DNA of 64,000 nucleotides from Chloracidobacterium sp. GTDB lineage: Bacteria; Acidobacteriota; Blastocatellia; Pyrinomonadales; Pyrinomonadaceae. Both the position numbers and the translations under genes were made by a program. The stretch spans positions 110,001-174,000 of the forward strand of contig JADJJY010000002.1 in the NCBI GenBank assembly GCA_016706275.1, read 5' to 3'. The first letter of the stretch is position 1. The number at the start of each line of letters is the position of its first letter. This document shows positions 58,482 through 64,000 of this stretch, one piece after another. The notes beneath the pieces were generated by a model. That model had not been told where the DNA came from, searched no databases, and saw only the letters and a list, made by a program, of their open reading frames with translations.

Positions 58482-60905
58482 ATGCAGGAATTTACAGATC
58501 AAATGCCGTCGGACATTGAGCGTTTTCCGATGGTTCCCATCCGCGATGTAGTTATTTTCCCCTTTACAAAAGTGGCGTTTAAGATCGGACGGCCGTCATC
58601 CGTCGCCGCTCTCGAACAGGCGATGGTCGGCGAACGGCAGATATTTCTCGCGACACAGCACGACGCGAGCGTTGACGAACCCGATGCGACGCAGATCTAT
58701 CCGGTCGGCACCTTGGGACGCATTTTGCAGGCACAGCGGCAGGACAACGGCCAGATAAAGGTCGTCGTCGAGGGTCAGTCGCGCGGCCGCATGGTGCGTG
58801 TCGAACAGGACGCCGACGGTATGTTTCACGCACATGTGCGGCGTGTGATCTCGACGGACGAATCGGGCATCCGCACCGACGGTTTGCTGCAAAAGATACA
58901 TTCGCTGGTCGAGCAATTTCTGCGGGTTTCGCCCGATGCTTATGCCGATGCTTTGCACGCAAGCTTGCGCGGTGTTTCGGCGGCACAGATCGCCGATTCG
59001 ATGTCGTCGCATCTGCGTATCGAAGTTTTAGAAAAGCAAGAGCTGCTTGAGACCGTGTCGGTCGCCGAGCGTCTGCAAAAGCTGATAGACGTGCTTGAGG
59101 CCGAGATCGAGAAAAAACAGATGGACCGCAACATCCATTCGCGCACCAAAAAGCAGATGGACAAGCACCAGCGTGAATATTATCTCAACGAACAGATCAA
59201 GGCCATTCACAAAGAGCTTGGACGCAAGGACGAAAAGGCCGAGCTTGACGAGCTAAAGAAAAAGATCGAAGAAGCCGGGATGACCGTCGAGGCGAAAGAC
59301 AAAGCTCTACAGGAATTTGCACGGCTCGAAGCAATGCCGCCGATGTCCGCCGAGGGCACCGTCGCGAGGACCTATATCGACTGGCTGCTAAACGTGCCTT
59401 GGAGCGAAAGATCGGACGAGATCGAGGACCTGACGGTTGCAGAAGAGACTCTGAATGAGGATCATTACGGGCTTGAGAAGATCAAGGAGCGTATCCTCGA
59501 ATTCCTCGCCGTGCGTCAGCTTGTTAAGAATCCAAAGGGCACGATATTGTGCTTTGTCGGTGCACCGGGCGTGGGTAAAACCTCGCTTGGTAAATCGATA
59601 GCCAACGCGACGGGACGTAAATTTATGCGGCTCGCGCTTGGCGGCGTCCACGACGAAGCCGAGATACGCGGCCATCGCCGGACGTACATCGGTTCGCTGC
59701 CCGGACAGATCATTCAGCTGATGAAACGCGCCGGGACGACGAATCCTGTTATTTTGCTCGATGAGGTTGATAAGCTCGGGCGAGATTTTCGCGGCGATCC
59801 GTCGGCAGCGCTACTTGAGGTGCTCGATCCGGAGCAGAATCATACATTTCGCGACCATTATCTAGACGTGGATTACGATCTGTCGCACGTGTTTTTCCTT
59901 GCGACGGCGAACGTACTGCACACGATCCCGCCGGCGTTGCAAGATCGGCTTGAGATACTGCATCTGTCGGGTTACACCGAGCGTGAAAAGGTCGAGATCG
60001 CCAAGCGGCATCTGCTGCCAAAACAGTGCGAAAACAACGGCATCGACCCGGCGCAGATCGTATTTAGCGACGACGGGATACTTGAGGTGATCCGACATTA
60101 CACACGCGAAGCAGGCGTCCGCAACCTCGAACGCGAGATCGGTGCGTGCCTCAGAAAGATCGCCAGAAAGTATGTTGCGTCGGATGTGAAAGCTGATTTT
60201 CGCGTCGCGATAGACGCAGAAAAGGTACAGGAACTACTCGGCATCATCCGTTACCGCAAACAGGACATCGCCCGCAAGAGCGAGATCGGCTTGGTCAATG
60301 GACTCGCGTGGACGGAGGTTGGCGGTGACGTGCTGCAGGTAGAATGTACGCTTGTAAAAGGCAAAGGCGAGGTTACGCTGACGGGAAAACTTGGCGAAGT
60401 GATGCAGGAATCGGCAAAGGCCGCACTGACCTGTGTCCGAACCCGTGCCGAAGAACTTGGTATCGACCCAGCTGACTTCAAAGAAAAAGATCTGCACATC
60501 CACGTGCCCGAGGGAGCTATTCCAAAAGACGGCCCAAGCGCCGGTATCACGCTTGCGACTGCTATGGTCTCTGCGTTAACGCGTCGTCCTGCACGTCACG
60601 ACGTTGCGATGACGGGCGAGATTACGCTTCGCGGTAAAGTGCTGCCGATCGGTGGAGTTAAAGAGAAAATGCTTGCGGCACATCGATTTGGGCTAAAAAC
60701 CATCATTCTCTCAAAGGAGAACGAAAAAGATCTAGTCGATATCCCCGAAGAGGTTCGCGACGACCTGACCATCCACACGGTCGAAACGATCGACGAGGTT
60801 TTGACCTTTGCGCTCGATGGCAATGTCGCTGAGGAAAGGCTAGACACGCCACAGCTTTGGACTACTAACGCGGCGGCGTCTGATATCTCGGCACCGATCG
60901 AATAA
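58482..60905 (+). CDS. lon: ATP-dependent protease Lon
   Basis: Lon degrades misfolded and some regulatory proteins. The 807-residue protein has the substrate-binding N domain with FPMVPIRDVVIFPF, a coiled-coil middle (about 200-270), the AAA+ domain with Walker A GAPGVGKT (Lys366), and the peptidase domain with Ser686 in KDGPSAG and Lys729 in GGVKEK. The usual VQVECTLVKGKGEVTLTGKLG-like strand is present as VLQVECTLVKGKGEVTLTGK. I chose ATG 58482 because it gives the normal start; the open frame upstream is spacer. It is followed after 15 bases by an unknown gene on the same strand. Confidence 0.96.
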   Translation: MQEFTDQMPSDIERFPMVPIRDVVIFPFTKVAFKIGRPSSVAALEQAMVGERQIFLATQHDASVDEPDATQIYPVGTLGRILQAQRQDNGQIKVVVEGQSRGRMVRVEQDADGMFHAHVRRVISTDESGIRTDGLLQKIHSLVEQFLRVSPDAYADALHASLRGVSAAQIADSMSSHLRIEVLEKQELLETVSVAERLQKLIDVLEAEIEKKQMDRNIHSRTKKQMDKHQREYYLNEQIKAIHKELGRKDEKAELDELKKKIEEAGMTVEAKDKALQEFARLEAMPPMSAEGTVARTYIDWLLNVPWSERSDEIEDLTVAEETLNEDHYGLEKIKERILEFLAVRQLVKNPKGTILCFVGAPGVGKTSLGKSIANATGRKFMRLALGGVHDEAEIRGHRRTYIGSLPGQIIQLMKRAGTTNPVILLDEVDKLGRDFRGDPSAALLEVLDPEQNHTFRDHYLDVDYDLSHVFFLATANVLHTIPPALQDRLEILHLSGYTEREKVEIAKRHLLPKQCENNGIDPAQIVFSDDGILEVIRHYTREAGVRNLEREIGACLRKIARKYVASDVKADFRVAIDAEKVQELLGIIRYRKQDIARKSEIGLVNGLAWTEVGGDVLQVECTLVKGKGEVTLTGKLGEVMQESAKAALTCVRTRAEELGIDPADFKEKDLHIHVPEGAIPKDGPSAGITLATAMVSALTRRPARHDVAMTGEITLRGKVLPIGGVKEKMLAAHRFGLKTIILSKENEKDLVDIPEEVRDDLTIHTVETIDEVLTFALDGNVAEERLDTPQLWTTNAAASDISAPIE

Positions 60906-60920
60906 TTTGGAGAGGATCAA

Positions 60921-61361
60921 ATGAGTAAAGAAACATCTGCCGATCTAATAATGAAGCTTTACGACCTGCGTCGCGAACCAAAAATGCGTGAGGCTAGGGC
61001 GTGGATCATCTCGTTTTTCCCCGAGAGTATCGACGACGTGATGCTCGCGATCGTTGACGAATCGACGAGCGCCCATTACCGCATGGTGACTAGCTATTGG
61101 GACATGGCTGCCGGGTTTGTAAATCAGGGTGCGATCGACGAGACGATGTTCATGCTTTCAGCGAGCGAAGCGTGGGTGGTCTACTCGAAGATCGAGCCGT
61201 TCATTGCCGAGATCCGCGAAAACATGGGAAGCCCCAACGTGATGAAACAACTCGAAGACCTGCTGATGCGACAGGCAAACGCCACCGAAATACTCGCCGG
61301 ACGCCGCGAAGCAATGAAACGCTGGATGGCTGCACGGGCGGAACTGACAAGATCGGCGTAA
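60921..61361 (+). CDS. Helical protein of unknown function
   Basis: The 146-residue protein is all helical and has no signal peptide, with REARAWIISFFPESIDDVMLAI and two-helix phrases such as MTSYWDMAAGFVNQGAIDE. The end is a long amphipathic helix. GGAGAGGA is a strong ribosome site. It lies 15 bases after lon and is probably co-transcribed with it, so it may be linked to protein quality control; that is inference. No family is recognised. Confidence 0.7.
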   Translation: MSKETSADLIMKLYDLRREPKMREARAWIISFFPESIDDVMLAIVDESTSAHYRMVTSYWDMAAGFVNQGAIDETMFMLSASEAWVVYSKIEPFIAEIRENMGSPNVMKQLEDLLMRQANATEILAGRREAMKRWMAARAELTRSA

Positions 61362-61368
61362 CCACTGG

Positions 61369-61827
61369 TCAGCGGCAGCCTCTGATCTTCGCGTCTTGCC
61401 CGCGTGTAACCGTAAATTCTCCTATGACATCTCCGGTTGCGATCACAGTTATTTTGAACTTCATCGATTTGCCGGTGACCTTGCCTTCGTAAATGACAGG
61501 TTGGGCAATGGGTGGATTATTGATGCGGATCGGGCCAAAACCGCGTCGAGTGTAGGTGCCCTCGACTTTGAAATTCCCCTTTTTGTCTTTCTTTAGCGTC
61601 AGCGGGATCTCTCCGTTGGCACAGTCAAATGTTAGTTGCACCGAAGATTTATCGACCACCATCTCCGCACCGACGGCACCCCATCTGCCTGCGGCAACCT
61701 TGTAAAGCTTTGGTTGTGAATATTCCATAGTGCCCGCTCGTATTGGATACATACCCGCAAATAGCATAGTGGCAATGATCGCCACTGCAATTGATCGACT
61801 ATGTTTATAGTTGCTGCTAGGTTTCAT
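61369..61827 (-). CDS. Secreted protein of unknown function
   Basis: The 152-residue product has a signal peptide (about 10-31). The mature part is one beta-rich domain with LTFDCANGEIPLTLKKDKKG and KGNFKVEGTYTRRGFGPIRI and a last Cys near the end (IRGCR). Two cysteines may pair. The gene is convergent with the unknown gene after lon, seven bases apart. Family unknown. Confidence 0.72.
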   Translation of the reverse strand: MKPSSNYKHSRSIAVAIIATMLFAGMYPIRAGTMEYSQPKLYKVAAGRWGAVGAEMVVDKSSVQLTFDCANGEIPLTLKKDKKGNFKVEGTYTRRGFGPIRINNPPIAQPVIYEGKVTGKSMKFKITVIATGDVIGEFTVTRGQDAKIRGCR

Positions 61828-62062
61828 AACATAATTGCCCCGGTGATATGACTCTGAACTCGTGCCAAAAGTTCGCCAATATTCATTTTCGCAGCTTATC
61901 GCTAGCTGAGATCACGAGCACAGTTTAGCAGTAGGGGCGAAAGTTTGCTTGTGCAGTAACGACGTGTGGTAGTAGAATCTAGAAAGTTTTTTATAGCGGA
62001 GCCGCTGCAAGCGTTTTGCGACAAGGCGATCGGTATAGTTTCCAGACAATTTCGGGGGAAAA

Positions 62063-64000
62063 ATGAAGCAGAAGATTATCGTTCGGCGCATTACGAGTAA
62101 TGCGGTGTTTCTCGGCGTCAGTATGTTGATGGTACTGGCATTATCGGTCACGGGACTTTCGCAAAGAGATACCCGCAAGATCTCCGGTGTCGGGGGCGGC
62201 TCAAAAAAGGTTGTAACGCCAAAAACTACCGGCAAAAAGCCGGTCGTGCGAAAGAAAGGCGATGATGAGATCATCGGCGTTCGGCTTAAGACCGAGCCCG
62301 GTATCCAGCGGGTAACCGCAGAAATCCAGCAGTCAGAGCTTTTCTTCCCGGGTTCAAAACGGCCAATGCTCCTGCCGGAACGTGAAATTGAAAGGGATGA
62401 CGATTCGAAAGCACAAAATCCTGATGCGCCGGCTGTCTCTCAGTGGCCCATCCAAAAACGGACGAGGCGGGCCCTAGAAAATATCTCGACTGATGCACAC
62501 ACTTTGGGGAGCGCATTCGACGCGGCGACCCTGGCTGATACCAGCTCTTTTCCGCCTGATTCTAACGGTGCTGCCGGACCCACCCAATATATCGGGTTTC
62601 AGAATGGACGGATCAGGTCGTTTAATAAAACTACGGGTGTCGCTGACGGCGTCATGAACCTCAACCCTGATGTATTCTACGCATCGGTACTTTCACCGGG
62701 TGCAGGGACCTTTACGACCGATCCTCAAATTCGATATGACCGGTTCACCTCCCGGTGGTTTCTATTGATGATCGACGTTCCGCCGGTGAATAACTTTAAT
62801 CGAGTCGTACTCGCGGTTAGCGATGCTGCAAGCAACGGAACAATTACTGCCGGAACGGTCTGGACATTTTTTCAGTTTCAGGCGGATGCGGCAAATTTTT
62901 GTGATTATGAGTCTCTTGGAGTCGATGTTAATGCGCTTTATGTCGGCTGTAATATGTTTTCGACAACCGCATTTGTTGGGACGAATGGTTATGTAATACA
63001 AAAGTCGTCGGTTTTGGGAGCAGGCCCGATGTTCGTAACTAACTTTCCTGGCCTCGTCGCATCGGCTGCGGGTGCCGGACCAGGTTCTCCGCGGGGTGTT
63101 GACAATTATGACCTAGGAGCTACCGAGGGCTATTTTATCGGCCCCGACAACGCCACTTTTAGCACTATGATGTTTAGGCGCGTAAGCAATCCCGGCACCG
63201 TGTCACCTACTATCTCAGGGAACATTAGTGTCACCGTGCCGACGACTAATTTTGGGAACTCCGTTGAGCATGCGGGCAATACAGGCGGTGCGAATGGAAA
63301 TCTGGATTCTCTTGATGATCGGCTATATCAAGCAATGATCCGCAATGGCCGTTTATGGACCGCTCACAATTTACGTGTCGGTACTACCGGCGTTGCGAGC
63401 ACTGCGGCCACGGCCAGAAATGCATCGCGCTGGTATGAATTTCAGAATCTAACAACAACGCCGACCGTCGTGCAGTCGGGAACCGTATTTGATAACGCCG
63501 CAACTCGTGCGGCGGCTCTTCAATACTTTATTCCATCGATCGTTGCAACGGGACAAGGACACGCTGTGATTGGTATGACGATGGCAGGGACTCCGTCAGG
63601 TGCGACTCCTGCTTTTGCCAGCCGACTTTCGGGCGATGCATCCGGGACAATGGCAGGTCCGCCAACCGCTCCGGCAATTACTTTTGGAACAAGCACCTCT
63701 AATTACAATCCACCGTCTGATCCCGGCCCGCCGCGTCGTTGGGGCGATTATTCAGCCACCGTTGTCGATCCGCTCGACGATATGACGGTTTGGACCGCTC
63801 AACAGTACAATCAGTCTTTGAATAGCTATGCCGTTCGCGTTGGTAGATTACTCGCACCGCCGCCAGCTACACCGGTTGCGAATTCGATCGCTTCGGGTGT
63901 CACCAATGTAAATCTCGTCATTACCGGTACGTCATCGGCGGGATCGGGATTCTATGATCCGGGTCCAAATCTACCGGCTCCGGCACTGCCATTTAACCAC
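62063..64000 (+). CDS. Large secreted protein, incomplete at window end
   Basis: The frame from ATG 62063 is open to the window end (646 codons). GGGGGAA before the ATG is a good ribosome site. The signal peptide is VFLGVSMLMVLALSVTGLSQ (about 15-34). A basic, disordered stretch follows (about 36-90, with KKVVTPKTTGKKPVVRKK), then from about 150 a large beta-rich region with NGAAGPTQYIGFQNGRIRSF, PQIRYDRFTSRWFLLMID and CDYESLGVDVNALYVGCN. The phrases resemble beta-propeller-type secreted proteins. The C-terminus, perhaps with a sorting or repeat region, is missing. Function unknown. Confidence 0.8.
   Translation, partial: MKQKIIVRRITSNAVFLGVSMLMVLALSVTGLSQRDTRKISGVGGGSKKVVTPKTTGKKPVVRKKGDDEIIGVRLKTEPGIQRVTAEIQQSELFFPGSKRPMLLPEREIERDDDSKAQNPDAPAVSQWPIQKRTRRALENISTDAHTLGSAFDAATLADTSSFPPDSNGAAGPTQYIGFQNGRIRSFNKTTGVADGVMNLNPDVFYASVLSPGAGTFTTDPQIRYDRFTSRWFLLMIDVPPVNNFNRVVLAVSDAASNGTITAGTVWTFFQFQADAANFCDYESLGVDVNALYVGCNMFSTTAFVGTNGYVIQKSSVLGAGPMFVTNFPGLVASAAGAGPGSPRGVDNYDLGATEGYFIGPDNATFSTMMFRRVSNPGTVSPTISGNISVTVPTTNFGNSVEHAGNTGGANGNLDSLDDRLYQAMIRNGRLWTAHNLRVGTTGVASTAATARNASRWYEFQNLTTTPTVVQSGTVFDNAATRAAALQYFIPSIVATGQGHAVIGMTMAGTPSGATPAFASRLSGDASGTMAGPPTAPAITFGTSTSNYNPPSDPGPPRRWGDYSATVVDPLDDMTVWTAQQYNQSLNSYAVRVGRLLAPPPATPVANSIASGVTNVNLVITGTSSAGSGFYDPGPNLPAPALPFNH

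Overview
The window is a chromosomal segment of a Gram-negative bacterium, about half G+C, dense in genes and written on both strands. The gene set points to Acidobacteriota, most likely class Blastocatellia (Pyrinomonadaceae-like). The signs are many secreted proteins of unknown family, DUF3108 and DUF1570/TPR proteins, paired amidohydrolases, an archaemetzincin lipoprotein, a small double zinc-ribbon protein family, and intergenic spacers full of short repeat families. This placement is inference from gene content; a full 16S rRNA is not in the window.

Layout. 1-1320: the 3' third of a 23S rRNA gene, a short spacer, the 5S rRNA and a terminator. 1403-8220: a TgpA-like membrane transglutaminase, secreted proteins, rimO, a cyanophycinase-like peptidase and a decayed zinc-ribbon gene. 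8444-13129: type I glutamine synthetase, an acetyltransferase, pyrF and a double DUF3108 protein. 13174-15640: a ferrous iron uptake operon, feoA-feoB plus a Cys-rich FeoB-associated membrane protein, behind a candidate metal-regulated operator. 15684-19191: a DMT transporter, a MogA-type enzyme and a serine carboxypeptidase. 19372-27167: two secreted amidohydrolases, a TPR metalloprotease-like protein, a membrane histidine kinase and a histidine-kinase remnant. 27432-34370: small proteins, an SDR oxidoreductase, a metallo-beta-lactamase-fold enzyme, an SLBB polysaccharide-export-like protein and a matrixin-like protease. 34410-50425: an APC permease behind a structured leader, purD, archaemetzincin, aroC, a second DMT transporter, rsmD, recG, a queuosine-precursor transporter, rpsT, a DnaJ-domain protein, exbD, pabB, a second APC permease and a PilZ protein. 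50422-60905: murE, tRNA-Leu(TAG) and the protein-quality-control block tig-clpP-clpX-lon, which is interrupted by a four-helix-bundle (S23-type) gene between clpP and clpX and by a CAP-domain gene plus a REP-like palindrome cluster before lon. 60921-64000: two small proteins and the start of a large secreted protein that runs off the window.

The most distinctive feature is the short-repeat landscape. At least five low-complexity repeat families (units close to GTTGTCAGTTGTCGG, CCGCGAAATACGCGAAA, CACAGATGAACACAGA, GAATTTCGAATTTTGAA and CTTTGCGG) recur in spacers, often as inverted pairs. Several have entered reading frames: inside FeoB and PabB, at the N-terminus of an amidohydrolase, in the upstream region of the archaemetzincin and at the C-terminus of a transporter. 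One inverted pair exactly brackets the S23-type gene between clpP and clpX, and a gene-less counterpart lies beside tRNA-Leu. This bracketed module is the best candidate here for an undescribed small mobile or RNA-related element.
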